A DNA stretch of 64,000 nucleotides from NCBI RefSeq assembly GCF_022347565.1, contig NZ_JAKRGH010000033.1, positions 1-64,000 of the forward strand, in the 5' to 3' direction. Shown one piece after another: positions 1 to 9,296 of the stretch. A program made the translations under genes and the position numbers. The DNA is from Vibrio sp. Of7-15 (GTDB lineage: Bacteria > Pseudomonadota > Gammaproteobacteria > Enterobacterales > Vibrionaceae). Every line of letters begins with the position of its first letter. Within the stretch, counting starts at the first letter, position 1. Under the pieces are notes generated by a model that had not been told where the DNA came from, did no database searches, and saw only the letters and a program-made list of their open reading frames with translations.

Positions 1-385
1 TCGATAAACCCCAAAAGAGAGCCTCTTATTTCTACAAGTAAAAATGCTTCGTTTCTATCGTTGAGCAGAGAGAAAGAATTCTGACTTAGGACGCATAACA
101 CTAACTATATCAAACCGTGCCGCCTTTTATCCCGAATATATTCTTTGCACAGTTCAATAACAATAATTCTATGTATACCATAAACTTACAAATACATCAC
201 TTAATATAGATGTAGATATATACTGAACTCTGCCGTATATCTCCCTTTAACCCTCACCTTATATGTAATTGATTAAAAACCTAATTTCTCTATTTTCTCA
301 CCTCTATTGAAAATAAACAAAAGTAATTTGCAGCACACCCCTGTTCTATCTACATTAAGCACCACCAGCTAAAAAATACATTTTT
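1..385 (-). other. Candidate attI / first-cassette boundary upstream of intI
   Basis: This AT-rich leader of the integrase gene has no convincing ORF of its own. In integrons attI lies upstream of intI and cassettes read away from it, so on this geometry the array should run leftwards out of the window. On the minus strand, GTTATGC (complement of 93-99) resembles a degenerate core site. The stretch 91-105 looks, from memory, like part of the Vibrio cholerae repeat family of attC sites. I could not identify the exact crossover point, a Pc promoter or a LexA box. Confidence 0.4.
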
Positions 386-1369
386 ATGGATATCCCACAA
401 TCTCTAAAACCAGACTCGCCGCGATTTGCCGACCAGCTACGTATTTTTATCAGAACCCGTGGCCTCTCTTTTAATACAGAGAAACAGTACTTGTATTGGG
501 TGACTCACTTTATTCGGTTTCGCAATTATACTTCCCGCGAAGAAATCAACGCTCAAGATATTCCCACCTTTCTGACTCACCTTGTTACCCAACGTAACGT
601 TTCACCCAATACACAAAAAGCCGCCTTAAACGCCCTCGTTTTTCTCTGTAAAGAGTATTTACAACAACCCGTCGATCATTTGGATTTCAAACGAGCCAAG
701 AAAGCGGCACCACTTCCTACTGTCTTTAGTCATAGTGAAGCAATGGCTGTTATTAATGAGCTAAAACACCCAGCCAAGCTGATTGCGCAGCTCATGTATG
801 GTAGCGGATTAAGAATTAATGAAGCTCTTCGCCTCAGAGTAAACGATGTCGATATCAAACAACGGATCATCACAATCCGTGCAGGTAAAGGAAATAAAGA
901 CAGGACTACTCTACTTCCAAATACAGTCATTGAAGATTTAGCCACTCAACTGGCATTTGTTAAGCAGCAACACTCTATTGATGCTCTAAACGGCCATGAT
1001 GAAGTGTATATGCCGTTTGCCCTAAACAAAAAGTACCCAACTCAGGCTAAAAGTCTCGGCTGGCAATATCTCTTTCCATCAAAGCAAATTAGCCAAGATC
1101 CTCGCTCAAATACATTGCGTCGCCACCACGTTACCGACAGTTCCATTCAACGTGCCGTCCGTAACGCCATCAAAAAAGCAAACATAACGAAAAAAGCCAG
1201 TTGCCATACATTCAGGCACAGCTTCGCCACCCGCATTTTAGAACGAGGTGGCGATCTTAGAACCATTCAAGAGCTGCTTGGTCATTCCGACATCAAAACC
1301 ACCCAGATTTATACTCATGTGGTTGGGCTGCACTTTTCAGGCACCAAAAGCCCACTGGATTTTGATTAA
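386..1369 (+). CDS. intI: Integron integrase (tyrosine recombinase IntI)
   Basis: Site-specific tyrosine recombinase that inserts and excises integron gene cassettes by recombining attC with attI. The 327-residue product has an N-terminal SAM-like DNA-binding domain (about 15-100) and a catalytic domain. Catalytic residues are visible: Arg in GSGLRINEALRL (about 143), the HTFRHSFATR box, the LLGHSDIKTTQIYTHV box and its Tyr near 312. The additional IntI-specific patch is present (GWQYLFPS, then DPRS and RRHH, about 226-250), which separates IntI from XerC/D. The C-terminal HFSGTKSPLD ending is typical of Vibrio/Shewanella integrases. ATG at 386 is the natural start. It converges with cobN, leaving only 6 bp. 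No frameshift is seen, so the enzyme looks intact. Confidence 0.95.
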   Translation: MDIPQSLKPDSPRFADQLRIFIRTRGLSFNTEKQYLYWVTHFIRFRNYTSREEINAQDIPTFLTHLVTQRNVSPNTQKAALNALVFLCKEYLQQPVDHLDFKRAKKAAPLPTVFSHSEAMAVINELKHPAKLIAQLMYGSGLRINEALRLRVNDVDIKQRIITIRAGKGNKDRTTLLPNTVIEDLATQLAFVKQQHSIDALNGHDEVYMPFALNKKYPTQAKSLGWQYLFPSKQISQDPRSNTLRRHHVTDSSIQRAVRNAIKKANITKKASCHTFRHSFATRILERGGDLRTIQELLGHSDIKTTQIYTHVVGLHFSGTKSPLDFD

Positions 1370-1375
1370 AAAACA

Positions 1376-4300
1376 CTAATCGGGCTGCTCTAATTGCTCA
1401 TCCATATCCAGAAGCAGATCTTGAAGCTTCTCCAAATACTCTCCCGGCTCCTGCCATAACCCTCGCTGAGCCGCTTCTAATAAACGCTCACTCATCTCTT
1501 CCAACGCTTGTGGGTTGTGTTGCTGAAGAAACGCTTGAGTATCAGGCTCTAGAACCAGTGCATCCGCAACTTTTTCATACTGATAATCATCAATTAAATT
1601 CGTAGTCGCATCATAAGCAAACATATAATCGACACTGGCTGCCATTTCAAACGCCCCTTTGTATCCGTGCGCTTTCATGGCCTTAATCCATTTAGGGTTT
1701 AATACTCGTGAGCGGATCACCCTATTTAGCTCTTCTTTTAAGGTTCTGATCTTAGGGGCAGATGGATTTGAGTGATCGTTATGATACACCTTTGGCATGT
1801 CACCAGATAACACGTGAACCGCATTGGTCATACCGCCTTGGAACTGATAATAATCGTCTGAATCAAGTAAATCGTGCTCGCGGTTATCTTGATTTTGCAC
1901 CACCACATCAATATGACCTAAACGATACTCATAAGCAGATTTTGCTTCCACTCCATCGACATCTTGGAGTGTACTGCCATAGGCGTACCCCCCCCAGTTT
2001 ACGTACGCTTCGGCCAGATCCGACTGTTCTTCCCAACAGCGCTCATCAATCAAGCCTTGTAGGCCCGCACCGTAAGAGCCAGGCTTACTGCCAAACACAC
2101 GAAAACTCGCCTGACGTTCAGCCTCTTGCTGATTGTAACCTTGAGCAAGTAACTCCGCCGTTCGATCCAAAATATTATTTTTGATCGTATTACTCTCACC
2201 CGGATCATCAAACTGAGCAATGGCTAACACGGCAGCATCATAAAGCTTCATCACGTTTGGGAACGCATCGCGGAAAAAACCCGAAACCCGCAAGGTGACA
2301 TCCACTCGCGGCCTGCCTAATAACATACATGGGATAATTTCAAAATCGATCACCCGTTGCGATCCCGGTGCCCATACCGGTTTTATGCCCATTAACGCAA
2401 AAGCCTGAGCAATATCATCACCGCCAGTGCGCATGGTCGCGGTTCCCCACACAGAAAGCCCCAACTGTTTAGGATAATCGCCGTGTTCTTGTAGATGGCG
2501 CTCAATCAAAGCCTGTGCCGAGCGCTCACCAAGTGCCCATGCTGCTGGTGATGGGATCGAGCGATTATCCAATGAGAAAAAATTACGCCCGGTCGGTAAG
2601 GTATCTAATCGGCCTCGGGTTGGGGCACCACTTGGCCCAGGTTCAATGAATTTGCCCTCTAAACCATCAAGAAGTGCTTGGATCTCATTCGTGGCACTTT
2701 GTGATAACACTTTTAATAGAACCTGTTTTACATACTCAAATTGCTGGGCTGTGGCGGGAAATTCCGTTTGAAACCGGCTCACATCGGCCTGTGGAGGGAG
2801 CTGCTCTTTCGATATGTGAGGAACAATAAATCGCTCGACTAGCTCTATGGCCAATAGCTCCAATCGATCTCGAGTATCTAGCTCTGTTCGCCACACTTTC
2901 GTGGTTATATCATTTAACACGGCGGGCTTTGGACCAAGCCAAGCCTCATTTTTACTGGCTAGGGGATCAAACTCATTGCTGTCTTGAGTAAGCTCTAAAT
3001 CTATTACTAAGTTATGCAAAATACCTTGACTATCTGAGCCTGTACCACGTGGAAGACGAAGCAATGCCACTAATGTGTCGGCCAACTTATCACTGGACGG
3101 CAATGCCCCAAGAATGTGTAAGCCATTACGAATTTGCGCTTCTTTAATATCACACAAGTATGTATCCAGCTCGGCCAACATTTCATCACTATCGGCCCCT
3201 TGCGTTAACCCTAGCTCTTCCATCACATGGGCTTTTTGCACCAAGCGAATGATTTTATCTCGAAGCCACTCTTCACGGCGAGTATCCATCCCCATGGCTT
3301 GGTAATATTCATCCACCAGCGTTTCAAGATCAGCTAACTCTCCATACACTTCAGAGCGGGTCATTGGTGGCATTAAATGATCGATGATCACCGCTTGTAT
3401 GCGTCGTTTTGCCTGCGCCCCTTCCCCCGGATCATTTACAATAAACGGGTAAAAGTTAGGCATTGGCCCCAACACCACATCTGGCCAGCATTGATTGGAT
3501 AATGCATGCCCTTTACCCGGCAGCCACTCTAAATTGCCATGTTTGCCCACATGGATCAGCGCATCCACTTGGTAACAATGACGAAGCCAGAAATAAAACG
3601 CCAAATAACTGTGAGGCGGCACTAAGTCAGGGTCATGATAGTTGGCATTTAAATCCATATTAAAGCCACGTGCTGGCTGAATGCCGACAAAGGTTTCCCC
3701 TAACCGAATGCCTGACAGCATTAATCGGCCTTGGCGAAATTTCGGATCTTCGTCTGGCGCTCCCCAGCGCTGCCAAATCGCTTGTTGGCTCTCTTCCGGA
3801 AGCCGCTGAAAATGCACCATGTATTCATCAACCGACAGACTCTGCCAACAAGCCCGCTGATGAATGGTATCTGGGTTGTTGGTGATCACGTCGAGCAACA
3901 GCTGAATCAGCTCTGTGCCTGAGCTTGGAATGTCTTCCACCGGATAGCCCGCGGTTTGCAGCGTATGTAAAATATTCAGTGTCGACGCTGGCGTATCCAG
4001 CCCAACCCCATTACCTATACGGCCATCTTTGGTTGGATAGTTAGCCAGTACTAACCCAATCCGCTTGTCGCTGTTCTTTTTGTTTGCTAGCTGGCAATAC
4101 TTCACTGCCAACTGCGCGACAAATTGAGCCCGTTCATAATGAAGCGCGTAATGCACCACAGAAATTTCGCAGCGTTCATTGTAAAACGCTTCGGCTTTAA
4201 AACTCACCGCTCGGGTGATTACTCGGCCATCCATTTCTGGCAGCACCACTTGCATGGCGATGTCACGGCTACGCAACCCTTGATTATACTCTTGCCAGTC

Positions 4301-5254
4301 TTGCTCTGTACTGCTGGATAACACCAATTGCAATACTGGAATATCACGACAAAAAGGCGAGACGAACTCGCTAGGCTCCGAGCTCAATTCCGGGCTTGAT
4401 ACTCGATTGCTCGCAAAGCCTGTCGTGTTAATCACCACACTCGCCTGACTTTGCTTTAATAGAGCGTTTACCAGCGTGATAGATTCCAGATCTTTTAACG
4501 ATGCGATGGCTATCGGCAACGGATTCAGCCCTTGCTCTTCAATGCACTCAATTAAGGCATCAAACATGGCGGTATTGGCACTTTGTAAATGGCTACGGTA
4601 AAACAGCACCACGGCAACAGAAACCTGTGGTTGCCGTTGTGCCCATCTCTGCTGCCAATCAGACAACGAGGCCATGGCGTGCTCTGTCAAAGCAGGCGGC
4701 ATGTAAATCTGACAGTTCGGGATCACTTGCGGCTGGTGCCAGCCATACTTTTTTTCAAGCAGCTGATCTGCAAGATAGGTGTAAAGGTGGTGGTGATTAA
4801 GCCCACCACCTTCACGTAAATAACGCCACACATTAACGGCCATTTCACGTGGTACTGAAGAGGCAGAGAACAAAGCTTCATCGGGCGAATCATCCCCCGG
4901 GACCACAATCAGGTAATGAGGGCGTGATGTTCGATGACTTGCAGCCCATTCCAACAAACGTTCAAAACCATATTGCCAGTAGTTTTGCCCGCCCAGTAGA
5001 GACACCACCACCACTTTGGCGTGATCCAAAACTTTATGCTGGTACAAATCAAACGCCGCAGGTTTTAGAAGTTGCATCCAATTGGCTAACCGAATGGAGG
5101 GAAAATCCTCAGGCAACGAGTGCGCCGCATTAGCCAGTGCTGCTAATGAGCTGTCCGCCGCAGATAACACCACCATATCAGCAGGGCTCTGGTTTAAGTC
5201 GATGATCCCTTCATCATCGGTAAAACCACCGGGCTGAGCTGCAAGTAAATGCAT
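1376..5254 (-). CDS. cobN: Cobaltochelatase subunit CobN-like protein
   Basis: Large subunit of the CobN/ChlH/BchH class, which inserts Co2+ into hydrogenobyrinate a,c-diamide in aerobic B12 synthesis. The 1292-residue length is normal for CobN. The N-terminal MHLLAAQPGG and the long body motifs (GNLEWLPGKGHALS, QRVIDFEIIPCMLLGRPRVDVTLRVSG, NVMKLYDAAV) mark the family, and no frameshift is seen. Its ATG overlaps the cobW stop by one base (TAATG), so the two are translationally coupled. The usual AAA+ partners CobS/CobT or ChlI/ChlD are not in the window, and no other B12 gene is nearby apart from the CbiX-like gene. The true metal and tetrapyrrole are therefore uncertain; it may depend on an ATPase pair encoded elsewhere. 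Confidence 0.9.
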   Translation of the reverse strand: MHLLAAQPGGFTDDEGIIDLNQSPADMVVLSAADSSLAALANAAHSLPEDFPSIRLANWMQLLKPAAFDLYQHKVLDHAKVVVVSLLGGQNYWQYGFERLLEWAASHRTSRPHYLIVVPGDDSPDEALFSASSVPREMAVNVWRYLREGGGLNHHHLYTYLADQLLEKKYGWHQPQVIPNCQIYMPPALTEHAMASLSDWQQRWAQRQPQVSVAVVLFYRSHLQSANTAMFDALIECIEEQGLNPLPIAIASLKDLESITLVNALLKQSQASVVINTTGFASNRVSSPELSSEPSEFVSPFCRDIPVLQLVLSSSTEQDWQEYNQGLRSRDIAMQVVLPEMDGRVITRAVSFKAEAFYNERCEISVVHYALHYERAQFVAQLAVKYCQLANKKNSDKRIGLVLANYPTKDGRIGNGVGLDTPASTLNILHTLQTAGYPVEDIPSSGTELIQLLLDVITNNPDTIHQRACWQSLSVDEYMVHFQRLPEESQQAIWQRWGAPDEDPKFRQGRLMLSGIRLGETFVGIQPARGFNMDLNANYHDPDLVPPHSYLAFYFWLRHCYQVDALIHVGKHGNLEWLPGKGHALSNQCWPDVVLGPMPNFYPFIVNDPGEGAQAKRRIQAVIIDHLMPPMTRSEVYGELADLETLVDEYYQAMGMDTRREEWLRDKIIRLVQKAHVMEELGLTQGADSDEMLAELDTYLCDIKEAQIRNGLHILGALPSSDKLADTLVALLRLPRGTGSDSQGILHNLVIDLELTQDSNEFDPLASKNEAWLGPKPAVLNDITTKVWRTELDTRDRLELLAIELVERFIVPHISKEQLPPQADVSRFQTEFPATAQQFEYVKQVLLKVLSQSATNEIQALLDGLEGKFIEPGPSGAPTRGRLDTLPTGRNFFSLDNRSIPSPAAWALGERSAQALIERHLQEHGDYPKQLGLSVWGTATMRTGGDDIAQAFALMGIKPVWAPGSQRVIDFEIIPCMLLGRPRVDVTLRVSGFFRDAFPNVMKLYDAAVLAIAQFDDPGESNTIKNNILDRTAELLAQGYNQQEAERQASFRVFGSKPGSYGAGLQGLIDERCWEEQSDLAEAYVNWGGYAYGSTLQDVDGVEAKSAYEYRLGHIDVVVQNQDNREHDLLDSDDYYQFQGGMTNAVHVLSGDMPKVYHNDHSNPSAPKIRTLKEELNRVIRSRVLNPKWIKAMKAHGYKGAFEMAASVDYMFAYDATTNLIDDYQYEKVADALVLEPDTQAFLQQHNPQALEEMSERLLEAAQRGLWQEPGEYLEKLQDLLLDMDEQLEQPD

Positions 5255-6333
5255 TAGCTGATCTCAGCTTGTTTTAACGCTTGTTCTAATACATCCCGAT
5301 CGAGCTGTTTACCAATGAACACCAAGCCCGTCTGGCGAGGCTCATCCGTAGTCCACAAGCGATCAAAATGCACATCCAACCGTTCACCAACAGCTTGCAA
5401 TACCTGACGCATCGGCTTACCCGGCAACGCAGCAAAACCTTTAGCGCGATAAATATTGTGTTCTGCAAGCAGTTCACTCAGCGCCGTTTGTAAACGTTCA
5501 CCATTCACTTCGCCTAAGGTGATCACGTGCGAGTCAAAATGATCGTGAGCATGATCGTGATGCTCACCATGTGCATGATGATGATCGTGGTGGTTATGAA
5601 CGTCTTCAATGCGATCTTCCGCTGCCGAGTCAAGGCCAATAATCACATCTAACTGCACGTCACCATGATCAATATAAGTGGTTTTTACTGCCTGGGGCAC
5701 TTTCTTACTGACTACGGTTTTTACTTGATCGCGCTGCTGGCTGTCTAATAAATCATTTTTGCTCACCACGATTAAATCAGCCGCGCTTAACTGATCGTCC
5801 AATAGCTCTTGAAGGCTTGGATCATGATCTAAACTGTCATCGGCCAAACGCTGCGCTTGTACTTTGTCAGCGTCGTCAGCAAAACGACCTGCCGCCACTG
5901 CTGGGCCATCAATCACGGTGATCACCGCATCTACTGTGCAGTATTGTTTAATTTCCGGCCAATTAAATGCTTGCACTAACGGTTTTGGCAGCGCTAAGCC
6001 ACTAGTCTCAATCAAAATATGATCAATGTCCTCACGACGCTCTACCAGCTGCTGCATCACAGGCAGAAATTCTTCTTCTACGGTGCAGCAAATACAACCA
6101 TTCGCCAATTCGTAAATACCATTCTCTTCAGACGTAACCTGATTAGCTTCCTCTTCACAGTCAAGCGGACAGCTGCGTAACAAATCCGCATCAATATCAA
6201 GTTCACCAAATTCGTTTACGATCACAGCAATTCGCTTGCCTGCCGCTTGCTTTAGCACATTAGATAATAGAGTGGTTTTCCCACTGCCTAAAAAGCCAGT
6301 GACAACGGTGACAGGTATTTTATTCAGTTGCAT
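5254..6333 (-). CDS. cobW: CobW/COG0523 family GTP-binding metallochaperone
   Basis: P-loop GTPase of the G3E/COG0523 family, thought to deliver a metal (Co or Zn) to client enzymes. The 359-residue product shows the Walker A GFLGSGKTT (about 12-20), the metal-binding GCICC motif (about 78-82), the switch ETSGLALP and a His-rich loop at about 241-265 (HNHHDHHHAHGEHH...), followed by a CobW C-terminal domain ending in the FIGKQLD strand. It is the first gene of a leftward pair with cobN, overlapping it by one base, which argues for metal supply to CobN. The 234-bp spacer to the divergent CbiX-like gene should hold both promoters. COG0523 proteins are functionally diverse, so a Zur-type zinc role is the alternative. 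Confidence 0.9.
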   Translation of the reverse strand: MQLNKIPVTVVTGFLGSGKTTLLSNVLKQAAGKRIAVIVNEFGELDIDADLLRSCPLDCEEEANQVTSEENGIYELANGCICCTVEEEFLPVMQQLVERREDIDHILIETSGLALPKPLVQAFNWPEIKQYCTVDAVITVIDGPAVAAGRFADDADKVQAQRLADDSLDHDPSLQELLDDQLSAADLIVVSKNDLLDSQQRDQVKTVVSKKVPQAVKTTYIDHGDVQLDVIIGLDSAAEDRIEDVHNHHDHHHAHGEHHDHAHDHFDSHVITLGEVNGERLQTALSELLAEHNIYRAKGFAALPGKPMRQVLQAVGERLDVHFDRLWTTDEPRQTGLVFIGKQLDRDVLEQALKQAEIS

Positions 6334-6567
6334 CTTGTTACTCCTAGAGTCAACTACTTACTTTACAACTCGAATTAATAACCCAAACCATAAGAAGAAT
6401 GATTATTAAACCAAGTGCAATAGTGAGTGAATTGAAATATTTACTGATCCATGAGCGAGGAATTATAGGGAGTCATTGGTACCAAGTGCAAACGTTTACC
6501 TGATTTTTTATTCAATGATAGAAGTCTAGACGGATGGAGGGTACAATTCACTCAGAGAGGGAAAACA

Positions 6568-7716
6568 ATGACTAAAATAGAAACACTACCGGAACATGCT
6601 GGCGTCCTCATTTGTGGTCATGGCAGCAGAGCAAAGATTGCAGAAGACGAATTCGCCCTATTAGCAAAAAGCTTAAAAAGCCGCTATCCAACCCTTAAAG
6701 TGGAATACGGTTTTTTAGAATACTCCGCCCCGAATATTCATACGGCGTTAGATCGATTAGTCGCACAAGGAGTGACACAAATTCATGCGGTACCAGGAAT
6801 GCTGTTTGCAGCCACTCATGCCCAAAATGACATTCCATCGGTATTAACCACCTACCAAGAAAAACATCCGCATTTAGACATTGAATACGGCAAAGAGCTG
6901 GGGCTTCATGAAGAGATGATCTTGGCTTTTCAGCAGCGCGTATTAAATGCCATGGGCCTGAAAGAGGTTCCTGCTGTGGGTGAGCTTTACGATACCATGT
7001 TAGTAGTCGTCGGCCGAGGTACTTCCGTTGTAGAAGCCAACGCCGATGCTGCAAAACTGACTCGCATCGTCAGCGAAAACTTAGGGTTTGGTTGGTCTGA
7101 AACCGTTTATTCGGGTGTAACCTACCCTTCAGTAGGCCGCGGTTTAGAAATGGCACTAAAACTGGGCTTTAAAAAGATCGTTGTAGCACCTTACTTTTTG
7201 TTTGGTGGTCGCTTAATTGACCGTATTCATACCTATGTGGATAGCGTTGCTGATGCCAACCCAGATGTTCAGTTCATGAAAGCCGATTACCTGCGCGAGC
7301 AAGAACATGTGATCAATACGTTTAAGCTTCGTATTGAAGAGACCATTGATGTGCCACCGCACCACATTGGCTTAATGGCCGACTTTAAAGCGCGCTTGGC
7401 TCGCGGTGAAGTTGAAGTACATCATCATCACGCGGAATTTAAACCCGAAGGTGAAGAAACTCACTCACATTCTCATCACCATGATCACGACCACTCACAC
7501 AGTCATGGCCATCATCACAGCCATTCTCATGATCATAACCACGATCACGGTCATCATCACGCCCCGTACAAACACATTGGGCATCCATTTGGGCCACGAA
7601 CTATGATCAATGACAACTTATGTTGCTGCTTTATGGGTCAGTTCCCACAAGAAATTATTGATGAAGAAAAGAAAATAAAAGCAGAGCAGCCAGGCACTCC
7701 GAGCTGCAAAAAGTAA
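6568..7716 (+). CDS. Two-lobed CbiX-type sirohydrochlorin chelatase with His-rich tail
   Basis: Class II chelatase resembling the long CbiX proteins that insert Co2+ into sirohydrochlorin. The 382-residue product has two CbiX lobes. The first begins GVLICGHGSR (about 12-21) and contains HAVPGMLFAATHAQNDIP; the second begins MLVVVGRGTS (about 146) and contains KKIVVAPYFLFGGRLIDRI. After about residue 285 comes a long His-rich segment (roughly 290-350), then NLCCCFMGQFPQE, a Cys cluster of the kind seen in CbiX proteins with a metal or Fe-S tail. It is divergent from cobW. SD-like GAGAGGG precedes ATG 6568. Together with CobN this gives two cobalt chelatases of different types side by side; which of them is physiologically used cannot be read from the sequence. 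Confidence 0.85.
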   Translation: MTKIETLPEHAGVLICGHGSRAKIAEDEFALLAKSLKSRYPTLKVEYGFLEYSAPNIHTALDRLVAQGVTQIHAVPGMLFAATHAQNDIPSVLTTYQEKHPHLDIEYGKELGLHEEMILAFQQRVLNAMGLKEVPAVGELYDTMLVVVGRGTSVVEANADAAKLTRIVSENLGFGWSETVYSGVTYPSVGRGLEMALKLGFKKIVVAPYFLFGGRLIDRIHTYVDSVADANPDVQFMKADYLREQEHVINTFKLRIEETIDVPPHHIGLMADFKARLARGEVEVHHHHAEFKPEGEETHSHSHHHDHDHSHSHGHHHSHSHDHNHDHGHHHAPYKHIGHPFGPRTMINDNLCCCFMGQFPQEIIDEEKKIKAEQPGTPSCKK

Positions 7717-7738
7717 CAGATTGTAAAAGTAGGACTAG

Positions 7739-7769
7739 AAAGCCAGTTGATACCCTCAATTGGCTTTTT
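7739..7769 (+). terminator. Rho-independent terminator after the CbiX-like gene
   Basis: The stem AAGCCAGTTGA (7740-7750) pairs with TCAATTGGCTT (7756-7766) with one mismatch, followed by a T run. It lies 24 bp after the stop codon. Confidence 0.85.
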
Positions 7770-7889
7770 CATGGCACTCAATCCACTCCAAACGCTGCAG
7801 CGCTTTATTTCCGGCATTATCAAAACCCGACTTATTATAGCACTAAAGCATTTTGCAATTGACCGTAACATTAATGATTTATCTGCTAT

Positions 7890-8999
7890 CTAAGCCAGCG
7901 CCTGCTTACTATTCCGGCTAGTTCTTAACTCAAATGACAACAATAATACAAATGCAATCAACATCGAGCCCAAACACAATAATAACGCGCTTTTATAACC
8001 AAAATATTGAGATAACAAGCCCATCACGCTTGTTCCTGCCATCGTCCCTACAGCCATCGCATTTGTGTAAAAAGCAGTGGCTTTACCAATAAAATCGGGA
8101 GCTTCATCTTGCAACACCGTGACACCAAGCCCTACAAAAATGCCAAAAAACAAACCATTAAACAGTTGAATAACAACAAATGCTGCCATGCTTGTGATCA
8201 TCTGAAGCAAAATATAAAAAATCACAGCACACCCAAAACTGAATAACAATAACTTCACTTTCCCTACTTTTTGTGACCAATTGGCCGCAAGCAGCATGAT
8301 CGGAATTTCAAACGCCGCGGTCATGCCAAGTAACAGACCAGGAAACGAGACTGGAAAACCCATCTCTTGAGTGACGTATAAAGGCATTGCCGTAATGTAT
8401 GTGCTGTTTGCCACATTAGCAAAAAAAACGACGCCTCCTAAAAACCAAACAGCCTTAGGTAAGCGAACGCTTGCTTTATGATGCTCCCCTATTTTAGTTT
8501 GTTCTGTCGTAGCGACAGACGCGTTAGGCAGTATTTTCCATGTATAAGCAATCACAAACAAAGCAATCAAAGCTGCCACGTAAAAATTCACACTAAAGCC
8601 CAAATTATCAACAGAAGCAAAGGCCAAAGCTGGACCAACAATCCAAATAAGAGAGACCGATGATCGCATTTGAGAGTTGATTTTTGTGCTATTTTGACCA
8701 GAACCTTCAGCGAAGCGTCGGATCATAGCCAGAATCAATGGGATGGATGAACTGCCAAGTCCCATGAACACAATACCAACGACAAGGGCTTGCCAAAACT
8801 CGGTTAATAAAGAAAAGGATAAAGCGGCCAACACAATACCAAATACAGCACATAAAAATAGGGTTTTACTGTCGATACCACGGTCTGACAAACCACCAAG
8901 CTTTTGGCTCATGATCATACCGGACAAAGCAGCGCTAATCGTATACAAGCCAATATAAATAGGCTCTACCCCAAGCCCTTCAACTAAAAACAGACTCAT
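7890..8999 (-). CDS. MFS sugar-efflux-type transporter, apparent N-terminal start loss
   Basis: Inner-membrane major facilitator of the SetA/SotB-like sugar efflux group, with hydrophobic helices throughout. From ATG 8999 it is 369 residues, but this ATG lies inside what should be the first membrane helix. The same frame stays open upstream and reads KKALDFFRSDAGSYFIINGL before reaching this Met, which looks like the genuine N-terminus. The natural initiation codon is ATC (complement of 9093-9095), placed behind a good Shine-Dalgarno (GAGGATAGGG). Either the start ATG mutated to ATC, or a T was lost from the run of seven that follows. The product may be poorly translated or lack helix 1. Confidence 0.75.
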   Translation of the reverse strand: MSLFLVEGLGVEPIYIGLYTISAALSGMIMSQKLGGLSDRGIDSKTLFLCAVFGIVLAALSFSLLTEFWQALVVGIVFMGLGSSSIPLILAMIRRFAEGSGQNSTKINSQMRSSVSLIWIVGPALAFASVDNLGFSVNFYVAALIALFVIAYTWKILPNASVATTEQTKIGEHHKASVRLPKAVWFLGGVVFFANVANSTYITAMPLYVTQEMGFPVSFPGLLLGMTAAFEIPIMLLAANWSQKVGKVKLLLFSFGCAVIFYILLQMITSMAAFVVIQLFNGLFFGIFVGLGVTVLQDEAPDFIGKATAFYTNAMAVGTMAGTSVMGLLSQYFGYKSALLLCLGSMLIAFVLLLSFELRTSRNSKQALA

Positions 9000-9143
9000 G
9001 ATGGGTAAAATAAAAGAAAATGCTAAAGCCGTTAAGCCATTAATGATGAAGTAACTACCCGCATCGCTACGAAAAAAATCCAGTGCCTTTTTGATATCCC
9101 TATCCTCATTTTTTATGTTATGCCACTTTTTCTTCCACCTTAC

Positions 9144-9169
9144 TTGATATTCAAGGTAATGAATATCAA
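9144..9169. promoter_or_regulatory. Perfect dyad, candidate operator upstream of the MFS gene
   Basis: TTGATATTC (9144-9152) and GAATATCAA (9161-9169) are perfect inverted copies separated by 8 bp. They sit about 50 bp before the inferred natural start of the leftward transporter, a usual place for a repressor site. No adjacent regulator gene suggests which protein binds. The rest of 9000-9296 is AT-rich and holds nothing recognised. Confidence 0.4.
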
Positions 9170-9296
9170 AGAGACATTAAACCGCAAAGTCATTCATAAA
9201 TAAAAGTAAAAATGATCCAAGAACAATATATGACTCTAATGTGATACCCAAAAAGTACATGGTTAACCTTGATGCACTTTCATTGCTTAATAGAGA

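Noticed and set aside
1..385. LexA box in the intI promoter
   Set aside because: No CTG-N10-CAG sequence with the usual core could be seen, although SOS control of intI is common.
1762..2184. ORFs on the opposite strand of cobN and other large genes
   Set aside because: Shadows of strong leftward coding sequences; no family features.
6334..6567. Possible cobalamin riboswitch between cobW and the CbiX-like gene
   Set aside because: No B12-box or conserved GCCACTG-type element was found on either strand; only two short CCAAGTGCAA copies occur.
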